Part shown: piece by piece, positions 36,118 through 47,822 of the stretch
How the letters are laid out: the number at the start of each line of letters is the position of its first letter
Numbering within the stretch: the stretch's first letter is position 1
Assembly: GCA_014338405.1 (NCBI GenBank)
Contig: JTDE01000959.1
Coordinates: 79,521-143,520, forward strand
From: Paragonimus skrjabini miyazakii
Taxonomy: Eukaryota; Platyhelminthes; Trematoda; Plagiorchiida; Troglotrematidae
Direction: 5' to 3'
DNA: 64,000 nt
Made by a program: the position numbers and the translations under genes
The notes under the pieces: model-generated
Told to the model about the DNA's origin: nothing
Seen by the model: only the letters and a program-made list of their open reading frames with translations
Databases searched by the model: none

Positions 36118-36255
36118 TTCACCAATAACGTTAGAAGACATATATCGCGAAATGTAATCATTTCGTTTACTCTCTTCAGTCACGAACGTAAAACGTTAAA
36201 ATATATGGGACATGCGGATAGCAACAACAATAGAAACAACCAACGATTGGGTTTA
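36118..36255 (+). repeat. ~137-bp direct duplication, right copy
   Basis: Partner of 35461-35598 in the same orientation. After the shared caaccaacgattgg the two flanks differ: gtttacatgaaacaag here, aagtgtttacagtcg at the left copy. A 78-codon frame covers this copy but matches nothing known. Confidence 0.85.
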
Positions 36256-37254
36256 CATGAAACAAGGACTGTTATCAGTTCTAGGGCAGACAAACTGCAT
36301 GAGTCAACAGTTTATGCACACACAGGACCGGACGGCGAGTATTGATTAACATTGCCTCGGAGAAGGCAAGCAATTTCGGGTTTCGATTACACGATATGTC
36401 CTCTATCGTTATTGGTGAATTGAATCAAGGGAACCTAGTTTCAGTAATAATGAACAATATGTTTGATCCAACTGGTGTTCAGCAGGATATACAATACATA
36501 AATACTAGTATTTTCATAAGAATAGGTCACAAGAATATTCAGACCAGAGAAACAGAAGCGTGCATTTCTGTGATCTACTGAAGAATGTACGGGTGAATGG
36601 CTAAAAGCCTACAATCCCCTGGTGGGTTTAATTTACGTCTAATGTCATGTAAACGTCAGTTTTTCTGAAAGACCGTAAGGGGGAAAATAACGCAACACTG
36701 GTCCTACCATTGTGAAGTCAGAATAGATCAGCATTGCAGGTTGTAAAAGAAGAAATCTCGAAATTACCCCACTTTGTGATAAGCTCACTTAGACAGATAT
36801 AATAGTAACCGTTTTAAACTGTATTTTGAGAGTGACTCGTAACACTTAGCAGTGGGTCACCATTTTCTCTTATTCATACACGGTGTTCTAATTTGTAATA
36901 CAGTTGTGTGATTTTGTGAAGAATTAGGCATTACGTCTCACTAATGTTTTAGGTATTCGAACGGATGCGAGTCCATACTTTCAAACATCAGCTCGCTTGT
37001 AACATTTGGAAAACCTAACGCCATATTCGTCGTTACTCGTTCGAAACGCCACAATGAATTTTCCCGCTTTAATGCAAGGAAACAGCACCACATCGACAAA
37101 GTCGAATATTGAATGGATGCACATCTTTTAAGCATATTTGAAAGCTTATTATCAGTACTCAGAAATAGTTCCATTTTATGACTTTTAGAATTTTGACTAG
37201 AGCTTTTCCTGGGTCATTTTTTGGCCACCCTCAGAACAATTAAAACTTTCTAAA
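36256..37254. other. No recognisable feature
   Basis: Two short ORFs (36342-36581 plus, 37174-36941 minus) without motifs. If RTE copy 3 were full length its endonuclease should lie here, but I see no trace of it. Confidence 0.4.
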
Positions 37255-37256
37255 CA

Positions 37257-37499
37257 ATGTTTGCTGTGAACACTTTTCTAGAATCAACACCGACGGAGAA
37301 CTGCTCAAGCTGCCTTAGTGGTACTCCTGGTAGTTCACATAATAAGTCTAGAGGAGATATCCGTAGGAAACTGAAACGTAGTCTAAAGACTGATCGTGAG
37401 GCTTGGTCAATGAAAAAAGTTAAGGAAATGAAAACCGTCTTTGCTTCGGAGAACACCGGTAAACTATTCAAGCTGATCCGTGCTACTGGTCCCAGGTGA
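37257..37499 (+). pseudogene. RTE linker upstream of RT (copy 3)
   Basis: Frame with RKLKRSLKTDREAW, MKTVFASENTGKLFKLI and RATGPR, the basic linker that precedes RT in RTE proteins. The frame ends in TGA right after RATGPR. Downstream, in a shifted frame, the DNA still encodes SVSEAISEADGTLI and RRLKRWAEHFEGQF, leading into the RT. Confidence 0.75.
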
Positions 37500-37619
37500 C
37501 CGTCTGTCAGTGAAGCCATCAGCGAAGCAGATGGCACACTGATCTATAATAAGTCCAGAAGGTTAAAGCGTTGGGCAGAACACTTTGAGGGTCAATTTAG
37601 CTGGTTTCCTGCTTCTACG

Positions 37620-38555
37620 GTGCTGTCTCCACAAACTTGTGATGTAATGCCCTGGTCGGTAGATTTAGAACCACCCACTGACACTGAGGTACGCAATTGC
37701 ATCTCGGCTATCAATCGTAATAAGTCTGCTGGTGCAGACGCTCTAGTGTCAGGACTAATTAGAGAAGGTGGAGAGGTGTTAGTCGAGGCCTTGCCTCAGC
37801 TGTTTCAACTTGTGTGGATGACGGAGACCATCTCTCCGTGCTGGAGTCACGCGATAATAGTTCCTATACTCAAGAAAAGTATCGGGACCTCTTGCGAAAG
37901 CCATAGGAGAATTAGTTTGACCCCAGTCATTTCAAGGGTTATGGCATCCATTATAGTTTGTCGACTCATTACAGCTCGAGAGATAAACATTAGAGGAGAA
38001 CAGATAGGGTTTCGTGCTGGCGGGAGATGTATAGATCACACATTTACTCTTCGTCAGACTTTGGAGCAGCGTCATGTGTACCACCGGCCGACAATTGCCA
38101 TATTTCTCGACTATAAAGGTGCGTTCGATTCTGTGGATCGACCTGCACTTTTAGAGTCGCTTAAACGCAGGGATGTACCGACCAAGTATGTGAACATACT
38201 GTCGACGCTTTAATCCTACTCTTCAGCTCAGATTACGGTTTACGCTGAGCTGTCTGACAGTTTCAGCACCGGGAGCGGTGTTCGTCAAAGCTGTCCTCTT
38301 TCATCATTTTTGTTCAATCTAGTCACGGACGAAATAAAGGAGGATTGTCTCCGGCAGTCACAAGATGCTGGTGTGGACCTCCTACCTGGTGGAAGGCTGA
38401 CTGATCTTGATTATGCCGACGATAAGGTGTTGTTGTTTGACAACTTTCAAGCAGCACAAGCAACGCTGAATGCAATTTCACGTTCTGCTAAGTACTTCGG
38501 AATGCGCTTTGCAGCCTCAAAATGCAAAATGATTCTGCAAGATTGCTATGATTAG
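37620..38555 (+). pseudogene. RTE reverse transcriptase (copy 3)
   Basis: Blocks: DLEPPTDTEVRNCISAINRN, KSAGADAL, HAIIVPILKKS, RRISLTPVISRVMASIIV, IGFRAGGRCIDHTFTLRQTL, IAIFLDYKGAFDSVD; after a stop near 38211, SGVRQSCPLSSFLFNLVTDE (RQG changed to RQS) and LTDLDYADDKVLLFDNF with YADD intact; it stops again at 38553 just after KMILQDCYD. This is the only copy with the RT fingers region. The frame break lies between NILSTL and the block corresponding to YSHTSAQI of copy 2. Confidence 0.85.
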
Positions 38556-38665
38556 GTAGGTTTATTGTTAGATAATGAAGTCATGGAGGTTATTGACCGG
38601 TTTGTTTATCTGGGAAGCTGCATCATCGACGGCGACGGCGGCAGGGTTTTGAGAACGAAATCGAG

Positions 38666-39265
38666 GTGCGTATTTCTAAGGCTAGGACGGCGTTTGCTAA
38701 TCTCAGACACCTATGGCGACAGAAAGGTATCTCTGTGAAACTTAAGGGTCGTGTACATTGGACAACAGTGATGGATGTATTACTTTACGACAGCGAGACA
38801 TGGCCGATCAGAGTAGAGGATGTGGGCCGTCTTCTGGTATTTGACCACCGATGTCTGCGTACAATCGCTCGTATCGTGCGGCACCAACGAGTAAGCAATG
38901 AGGAGGTTAGGAAGCGGGTGTTTGGCACTGATTGTCAAACGAGTTCTTTTGTTCAGTCACTACATTTGCACGGACTTAGATTGTTAGGCCAGGTACTAAG
39001 GATACCAGCTAATCGCTTGCCACACCGAGCACTGTTTGCCGACGCTGCGGTCGATTGGCGTAAGGTGCGAGGTGGACAGATGATGACCTGACGTAGACAA
39101 ATGAAATCGTTCACGAACGGGTTGTTCACTGTAGATCGGGTTCGTTTCCCTGGCTGGAGCTCTAGCGACTCACAGAGTCGGTGGCTTGAGAAGTTAGGTG
39201 AGTTGGCTGCTAACCGAGCTCAGTGGCGTGAATGTTGTTGCCTGTCCGAATTATCTGTGAAGTAA
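38666..39265 (+). pseudogene. RTE C-terminal region (copy 3)
   Basis: Starts in RISKARTAFANLRHLWRQKG, continues with LLYDSETWPIRVEDVGRL, FDHRCLRTIARIVRHQRVS and RLPHRALFADAAVDWRKVRG, to a stop at 39089-39091 where Trp is expected. The frame then carries on past the stop with the SFTNG, RFPGWSSSDSQSRWLEKLG and ECCCLSELSVK blocks, ending at a natural-looking stop about 39262. Together this shows where the family's ORF normally ends. Confidence 0.8.
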
Positions 39266-39881
39266 GTACCGTTAGTGTCGCGGGGCAGTGAAAACCGTCA
39301 AGAAGCTGTTTCGCTGATAACACCTTACTTTCACCTACAGCTTGGTTGTTTGTTTGCAAGGTGTAGGCACATTGATGTTGTATGTTTAAATATAAACGTA
39401 ACTATTTTTAGTGATTAAGTCCCCCACCCTTTCCCTTCTCTTTTTTCTTCTCTCTTCCTATACATGGTTTGCTTTCTTTTTCTTCGTAGTCACTATCTAT
39501 GATGATGATGATGACTGCCCAGGTTCGTCGTTGCCTAACTGCTGTAAGCTAAACTAGGAGAATACTTACGCGAGTTTCAGCGATTCAAGTTGTTCGTATA
39601 CCGTAAGAACTCACTGGAAAGTCATTGACGTAAAGAAAATTGTAGTGGGCAGAAGGACAAACTTTGGAAAAAACTCATTGAGATTGGTGTAGAAGAGAAT
39701 AAGTCAGAGTTAGTTTTCATTCCGTTAGTTCAATTACAATCATTGTTTTTCAGAAGGTAATAGATCACCAGTTTCCAAAGGACAGGATAACATACTAATG
39801 AATGAAATGTCTTGATAACGTCATATATTGGCCTCTGATACGACATTACACTGCTTGACTATCGTTAGACGGTGTACACAA

Positions 39882-39912
39882 ATCGGTCCTGTGTTAGTCA
39901 CACAAGACCGAT
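39882..39912. repeat. Hairpin: 12-bp arms, one mismatch
   Basis: atcggtcctgtg and cacaagaccgat are inverted complements with one mismatch around a 7-base spacer (ttagtca). Function unknown. Confidence 0.8.
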
Positions 39913-41585
39913 CTAGTAATAATCGTTGTTACACCATTATAAAGTCTATATACGAACAGGTATTTTAGGAGTATGTTCATTCGTAGACGTTCTGGTATCA
40001 TGTATCATAGGCCTATTAGGTTAATTTATCAATAACAAGTAGGTGGTGATAATAAGATTTTAGCTGGAAACTGTTTTTGGCCTCCTCTGTCTTGTGGAAG
40101 TGGTGCCAGCAAAAAGAGTCAGTATCATAAGCTTGTAGACCCATGTTGTGTATACACGGGATTCGTTCTTCAGTACTCGTGACTGGATCTGTTATGCTCC
40201 GGCTTACCTGAGTGGATTGGACTTAGATAATGAATCTTTTATATGAAATAAACTTTTACTAATAGTTAATAATAGTAATATTGTTTAATAAGTATTCAAG
40301 TTATATGAGACCCAGTGGTGAAAAATTCTGGCATTGGCTATATCCGAATTAACGACGAAAACAACATGCCTAAACGCGGTAAGCTCATTAAGCTCTCTAC
40401 AGGACACTGCTGAGTAATAGGGTTGGTGAACATCCGTGGAGGTCGGCTGTTTGCAGGGAACGTCGCTATGTTCTAGGCTGCGGCAAATGACCTGTGATTT
40501 TCTGCCCTGTTTCAGGCGTCATAAGAAATGGAAAAAGAACTTAGCATTGTTGCTCCTTTCTTGTAAAGATTTGCGCAGCTTGAACAGCGTTTTGAGATGA
40601 ACATGGCGGTTACATCGAGTGCGCTTGTTGAGAGTCACTTCAATATAGAAAAATGTATGGTTAACATTACTTCGCAAATAAATGTGCGATAAAGTTTGGA
40701 AGACTATGGGAGAGACCGGCGTGAACATCTCTCGACGCATTGCGTACAGTAAATATACCGACTAAACAACTCCATCAGTTTTTAAATCGAAAACAACTGG
40801 ATCTTCATTCGAGCAAACCGTACTGAGATATCTCTGCAGCTGGTCACAAATGGTTTGACAATAAGTGTCGGTAGGTTTTTATCCATCCGTTGAAGGAATC
40901 TTCTGGAACAAGAAGCTGAAGACAGGACGTAAGCGGTAGTTGTGTCTAGAGGTAACTACGGTGCTTGAACGTTTGAGCGATATTAATTAACCATTCCGGA
41001 TAGCTGAGGCGACGACAAATGCCTGAATGGGTGAAATTATTGAAACCAGGAATTGAGAAGCAATACAACAGAGCGCACAAGGGTGACCGGTGGGCTAATG
41101 GCAACTTCATTGTCTTAGAACTAAGTAAGTACGCTGCGTGTAAGTGATATTAATATAATTAGTTGAAATTTAACCTGAGCAAGTCTACCATGTTCCGTCA
41201 CCAGAGTGGTTTTAATAAAATGGTATGCCTGTCTCTTTTTTGCCGGCGGTTGGTTGAGTCATTCCTTGATTCTTCATTTTACTAAACTTGCTAATCCATT
41301 ATATGTTTTATCGTTGAGTACGAATAACAACAACACATGTTTTCTCGGTAGAATCAACCTTAAAAATTCATGAACATTGCTTAGCTGGAAAGAACAAACA
41401 AACCTTTATGCGGTCGTCCGTGTATGTCCGACCCATGGGATTGATGCTTAAGGTTTTCTCTCTAGTCCAGCATGTTCTACTAACACACATACTATGCATT
41501 CAAAAGTCGCATTTATTAAAGTTCACTAGGGCATTGTGTATTGACCGTGACTATCCACAACTGCACATAAAAACAGCTAACTAAC

Positions 41586-41658
41586 CATGAAAAAGGTAAA
41601 CTGTTCAGATGGCTTTCGACGACATGAAAAAGGTAAACTGTTCAGATGGCTTTCGACG
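41586..41658 (+). repeat. Exact 37-bp tandem duplication
   Basis: The unit beginning catgaaaaaggtaaactg and ending tggctttcgacga occurs twice in a row without a mismatch over at least 36 bases, so it is recent or an assembly artefact. Confidence 0.95.
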
Positions 41659-44600
41659 TTCCGGTCGAATTGACTTTGACCTCATTTCGATTGATCTCCG
41701 TCCTGATATGATCGAAATATGTACTTATCCTCGTTATCAAACAAACCGTTAGACGTATAGGATAGACATGTTTGCTAATTATCTGTGGTACTGTCCACCT
41801 GTGCGTAACGTACAAGAACGAACTTGACAGACATTTGAAAAACTGATGGCTGAATTTGTACGGGTTTTAGTAAGTAGTATCTTTCCCTATTACCTTTTGA
41901 AAAGAAAGAAAACTGTCGGTCTTCATTTCGGTTAGACGTCACTCTTATTGAATGCAGCACTGTATATTTCGAATAAATCTTTCTTTTCGTACGCTTCGAC
42001 GAGAGACGATTTTGGTTTGAATTCAGTAGTAAACTTAATTAAGTTGACCACGAATTGAATCGGTGAGGCAAGCATATATAGTTGTTATCAATATTGCGTC
42101 AATTTTTCATTAGACATAACAGTGCTAACTGATTGGAGCAGTTTTTAGGTAGAACCTCGGCTGTCCAGTTGTTTTCAGTGGGTACAGCCCAAATCCCATA
42201 AGTATTCGCCAGCATTTCAAATATATTCAGGTGTTTGGAATCAGCAATGAGTATTGGAAACTTAACAGTAAGAAGTTAACCATGTTTTGTTTGGCCGCCA
42301 GTACAGAAGTTCTTCTTAAGGATAGACAATTTTATGTGATTATGGTTTTTGTGTTCTTACAGAAGGATACAGCCAGCCTGAGAAGACTGTGGGAACACAA
42401 AACCTTGCGGAGCTATGCAACTGATCCACATCGACTGATACTGTCGGCGGTCTCTGTCCACTCGATGAAGAGGACACACAGTACGTTGATTTACTCGTAA
42501 CATCTCTCTGTAGTTAACGGAGATGAAGTATACCAACGAGTTCATTACAGCTGTTAGACCACATAACAATTCCAGCTATGTGTTATCTGCAAGTGATGGT
42601 AAGTTGTCGGGGCAACAAAAAACTGTATCGAAGAAGATCGGTCGATAGTTTTGTCCTTGCTGTTGTTACCCATTTTGTTTTGGCAAACAACGAAGTACAT
42701 TGCATGATACCAACGCTTATATCTGTCACTTACTGAAGACCAGTTGGAGATGTGCCAAGATAGCGGATGTGATTGCTTCTGGTAGTATAATGTCATATCC
42801 TGGGGGCCTGCCTCGGTCGCGACCCTCAACGACCAGCTATCCTCTTGACTTGCGAGTTCGTGTTATTTTGAATGCACTAGTTGAGAGAACTCGTTTTGTC
42901 TTTTGAATACAGCCACTCTCCTTTTCCATTTAGATCTGTAACCGGAATGGTACAGTTTCTGACTGACAGGCAACTGTCATAATATCATCATGTGTAATTG
43001 ACATTATGTTGACAAAATGACTGATTTACGAAGTGTTAGCTAGTATCCCCTCGTACTATCTTTTTCAAGTAGGTGACGAGGGTTTCTTACTTTATCAGGA
43101 GGGCGATCACTTAGGAGACAATTTTAGTCCATAAATACTTCTCACTTTGCCCCAATGACTGAATCTAACTCGGCTACTCCAGCTTCAAATTAGTTGCAAT
43201 CCTTCTTCAGTCTTTTGACAGTACAGTTTGCAACTGCCTCACAAACAACAACATAAACTTCGTTCAATCACATCCCGGCAATTGCTCCACCAGTTGTTCG
43301 ACAGCTCAATAATTTGTGTTCAGGCAGCAGTACATAATAACCAGTTTTGTTCACTTAAGTGATAAATACGTTTTGAGGCAAGTAGGCTTTTCTGCCAACC
43401 AAAGAATGACTGATAACACACAGATGGGATAGCTGAGGATGAGGCATTTGCAACGGAAGTTTGATTTTCTGATAAAAATAAAATCTAGATGACGTCGGTG
43501 ACGATATTTGTTGTGCATCCACATACACACAAATCGGTATGGTTTAGTCAAAAAGAGGGTGTCATGATTCAAAGCTGCAATATGCGATGATTTTAAACAC
43601 TCCAACCTTATTCATCCTTCCATCGCAAAAGTGACTGATATCATATGGCTACTAGTCATAACTGCGTTATAATCAAGCCTTGGATTTCTTCAAATACGCA
43701 CACGGTTTCTCTGTTGGAACGCTCCTTCTAGTGACATCTAGGCTGAAACTCTTTTTAACTAAAGTGGAGTGAAAAAGCCCGATTTTCCAGCAAACCTGAC
43801 TAGCCTGGAAAAAACCACCATTCTGAACTTTCAATCGTTGATTTTATTCAGCAAATTTGATATCATGTAGCCTAAATGTCCTCGACTCATTTTTAAATAT
43901 CGGAATAGTATGCAGTCCAATCCTAGGGGCACTTGTCCAAGGTGGTCTGGTCACTTACAATTTCATGTCATTGAGTTCGAGATCTTTGGTGACTCTTTGT
44001 CTGATGATGTTACCATAAGAATTCTTCTCAGAGTTGCCAGCGCAAAATTTCCGTACATTTTAACCTCCGGGTGACAAAGATGTGGACTTATATCTGTATA
44101 ATTCCCCGTGTAGCGAAATTTTACATACTGCCGTACGAGCCACTCCTCAACGATTTATGCAGTGATTGTAAAAACAGATACGTAACAAGTCGGTGACGTT
44201 AGTAGGGTGCTCCCAAAACTGGAATGAGCATCGTCTGTCTAGTTGGGGGCAACCATCCTTTTTGCCGTAACTAACTGCCGGTTACTCCATCCCTTGATGT
44301 ATGGGACATGTCACTGGCGATTACCGTTTCCTGTGACGGCTCTTGAGTGGTTGACTGATACTCTGGAGCGTCACTTTCAGGACAGCAACCTAAGTACTCT
44401 TCGCCGATGTTCTAGGTTGTCTTAACGCTGAACTTCTTCTCTTTATCCTACTGGTATGCTTTCCAGAACGATAAGGCAGTACGTGTAACAGAAATTTTGC
44501 TGAAAAGACCTTTGTTTTGGTGACAAAATGACAAGTGGATCACCTTAAATGCTTCAGTCTTGATTCTCATAACGCTTGATCTTTCATATTTTTCTGTCTC

Positions 44601-46977
44601 TTTTAAGTCCCTTTTGCCGGGTAACCATGGTTAGAACACGAATTGTCTATTTTTCGTCAGATTGCTTTCAGAATTTTTCTGTTCCCCTCAATGACTACCA
44701 AGCAACGAATCTCCGTCTATGTTTACCATCTGTCATTTCTTCCAAACCATATTGTAAACGGGCTTTTAGACCTGTATCATACAAAACTATTGCTGTATGC
44801 GCAGTGATTTAAGGGAGGACTGTTGTGAATATCTTTCTGCTTCCCTATTCAGCTTAGTTCCGTTGCGGTCATTAGTACGGGTGTAAAACATAGGACTACG
44901 CATTGCATCACAAGTGATTTTGGAATAGGTCACACGTTCTTCTCGGCAATCGCCTCTCATAGCATAAATAGCCTTCAGTGAGGACTTCTATGTCCAGTAC
45001 CCTCTTTACACCTTTGTATCCATCCTGATGTCAAACACTGCTCTATCTTCAGCTGGGTCAAACTGACAGGATTAACAGTACTTTCTGAATACTATGCGAT
45101 TCATGGTCATCATAAAATATGCTTTTTCTCTTGGAAACGTTGTTCTAATGTCGTCAAACACTGTAAAACCGGCGTCACAATAGTTATTGACTTACGTGAG
45201 TAATAGATATATAACTGTATAGTTGTGCCAGATTATAACAGACAGTAAACAAAATAATGTATTGTTTATCAGTAGTAATAATACCAACATAAAACAGTCA
45301 ACATGGTTGCAGTAATATAATTTATGCGACAGAACACCAGAGTGCATTTGATCAGTAATATGATAAAACGAACCTACATTCATGAGAATACTGGCGATAA
45401 TCAGAATTTTTACGCAAATGTTTTCTGTAGGTGTGCTTACTTGCTTGTTTGGTCAAGGGAGCTTCGATATGTACTTGACCCCATTTCATGTAGGTAAACA
45501 AATCGTTACCTGATAAAAATGTTTTGAACTTCATTCCAATATTTCATTGGTTAGTGCTCTGTCTGCTCTTAAAAATATGTATTTTCGAAGTAAGTGATGG
45601 ATCTGTTTTAACAAAAACCATCCGTTTATCCAATCCGTTAACCACTGATAGGTTCTTCAGCTGTTATCTTAATGTCTCATTCGTCTCAACACAATTTACC
45701 ACCGTTGTGACAGGAAAAATTCAACGGTAATCATTCTTCGCTGATTCGACTACTTCGGGAGCACGTGTTTTGTCAGGTGTTCTTTAACTTCCCATCGCTG
45801 GATCTCGTAAACACTCAATTGACCATATGAAGTTTCCAAGGACCACAATAATCCGAATGGATTTTTCAACAGCAACTGCCGATATCGTCTTGATGAACGA
45901 AACTCCAGAATTCTAAGTAATGTACATTCAGTCCGTTTCGCCAAAAAGACTTGAATCTACAACACCTTGAAGTTCTCCAAGAAGATGCATGAAAATGACG
46001 GCTCATGTTACACGTTGACTTCATTAACAGGTTGAACAGTCACTGTTTCACTAGAACACCAAAAAGACCTGTGTTGCAGGATATAAATATTTCAACATTA
46101 TCCTTTCAACATCTTTCTAAATACCACTATGATTACACACAACAATGCACACAGTAACAGTTGCTGCGGGTAAGGAATGGGGAAGCTAAGAAAGAAGGTC
46201 AAGATTAGAGTAGCGTGGATACCATGAATGTTTTTGTGTACACATTACTAATTGCCATCAGATGACCAACAGTTCATAGTACTACTTTGTGTTCTGTAAT
46301 AATACGGTGTAAGAATATATAGGGTTGAATTCATGACTGGTTGTGGGATGTGTTCTGCGATTGATGACCCCAGCTTTCGCGTTCGACTACTCTTTTATTC
46401 ACATTAATGAATAAATCTACTAGTTGCAGAGGTCGTCAGTCTTTCGCCCATTCAAAGCCTAATTCATCTTGTGATTACATGTAAACTGATGGGTTGAGTG
46501 TGGGCTGGACAGACAAGTGAGTTGAATCTTGCCTGCATTTGTAAAAATTCCATTTCGGATTAAACTAACAAACACCACTGTTTTATGAACCCCATGTCAA
46601 GTTTTGTTGATGCCGCGATGCACTTACGAAGCTGAAAGTGTTCGAAAACTAATTTTGGCGAAACTCCTGATTACGGCAAGCAATCCATCTGAAGCACGGA
46701 TGAACTAGGTGCATACTGTGCATCGGACGACTGGTGAGCTAACCTGTTTTATCAGGTCAAGGTTATCCTTGATTGGAAAATGATTGCATAGTCACTCATC
46801 TATACCTGCACTTTTCACACAGTCCGGTAAATGACTGACAGAATAAGAAATTTATTTCGTGGAAAAATGAAAGCAGTTACCACGGAAGCGTTTGGGAACA
46901 ACTTAAAGCCTCGTGGTCAAATGGTTGCTACTAAATTTTATTCGAGTTCATTTCACCCAGTTCCATTTCACTTGATA

Positions 46978-47425
46978 GAAACTTGATGGGCAGTGCCTTT
47001 AAGGCGTTATGGAAACTGTTAGGGCGTCCATTCTGTTACCATACCAAACCACCTCCGTTTTGAGAAAGTAGGGAAAAAAACGATTGGCTTAGTCCCAATT
47101 AGCGGAACTGTGCAAAGCGGACGAGACTTTTTATGCCGTTATACCCATTAGTGACCTTAACGTTTTTTTTGGTAACTGTCCTCTTTGATGTCTTGGAAAT
47201 GTTTGGTCACTACGCGCCATATAAATACTTTGTACTTGTCGTCTTCGTCGCACACGTGTTGGGGCGGACCAAAGTGGTTTCCTTTGTACGCGACTTTCGC
47301 TTCGTCTTAGGAACCAAATCGTGGGATAGTTGCGACGTTTTCGGGACCGAGATTTCCGTGTTAATTAATACCGGGACGATAATCCGATTTGTATCAAGCG
47401 CACCACTATATCGAGAAGGAGGGTT
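46978..47425 (+). repeat. ~445-bp interspersed repeat, copy 1
   Basis: Homologous along its length to the minus strand of 60955-61400. Shared blocks run from ccaaaccacctccg through gaaaaaaacgatt, cccaattagcggaactgt, the accatataaatactt-like block and ccgtgttaattaat to caccactatatcgaga. A TATA-like tataaata lies about midway. From 47133 a frame with LVTLTFF, APYKYFVLV, EISVLINTG and SSAPLYRE is matched in the same frame by the second copy, but conservation of nucleotides alone could explain this. No terminal inverted repeats or RT; a solo LTR or SINE-like element are both possible. Confidence 0.75.
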
Positions 47426-47510
47426 TATAACACAAACTAAATTTATGGATTACGGCATACAGCTCACCCAAAAGAAACCCTGGGAATCGTACTGTTTTAT
47501 TCCAAGAAAA

Positions 47511-47822
47511 TCAGTCAACATACTTTAATTTTGATTTTGTTTCAGTGCTAAGCCTATCAGTGGTATTGATGTGCCCAGTTTTCGTGGAATACTCTATGTC
47601 GTTCTCTTGTTCAAGTTTTGCGAAAAATGATTCTACTCTTGGTTCATAACAAACATTACCCCTGTACCAAACAGAACGGTCGGCTCTGTCCAGTTCCAAG
47701 GCAGTACACTTTGTTTGCGTTGTGTATAAAAACTCCCGAATCACTTGAATTCGGAATGCTGGTGCCTCGACTTCCAAGAGAATTGCTTTAGCAAGTTTAC
47801 GCACTACATGTGTGAAAATCAT
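47511..47822 (-). other. Unrecognised 103-codon ORF
   Basis: A minus-strand frame starting MIFTHVVRKLAKAILLEV, mixed in composition and not low-complexity. I do not recognise it. It could be a host exon, a repeat ORF or chance; no splice sites or regulatory context support it. Confidence 0.15.

Larger units (their letters stand above)
37255..39514 (+). mobile_element. RTE-type non-LTR retrotransposon, copy 3, longest
   Basis: Plus-strand copy of the family at 130-1567 and 13685-14950, starting in the linker between endonuclease and RT and running through RT, C-terminal region and 3' UTR to an atgatgatgatgatga tail at 39499-39514. The whole N-terminal endonuclease is missing, consistent with 5' truncation during target-primed reverse transcription. 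Coding is interrupted by a stop after TGPR at 37497, a stop/indel at 38211, a stop at 38553 and a shift near 38640. I did not find a clear target-site duplication. Confidence 0.9.
39515..46977. other. Long stretch with no gene I can support
   Basis: Apart from the hairpin at 39882-39912 and the tandem duplication at 41586-41658, only chance-sized frames are present (longest about 90 codons). A tRNA-like phrase (gcctcgtggtcaaatggttg) occurs at about 46910-46930, just before the ~445-bp repeat. Confidence 0.35.

Noticed and set aside
47511..47822. 103-codon minus ORF as a host gene exon
   Set aside because: No recognisable domain, splice signal or second support; kept only as a low-confidence ORF.
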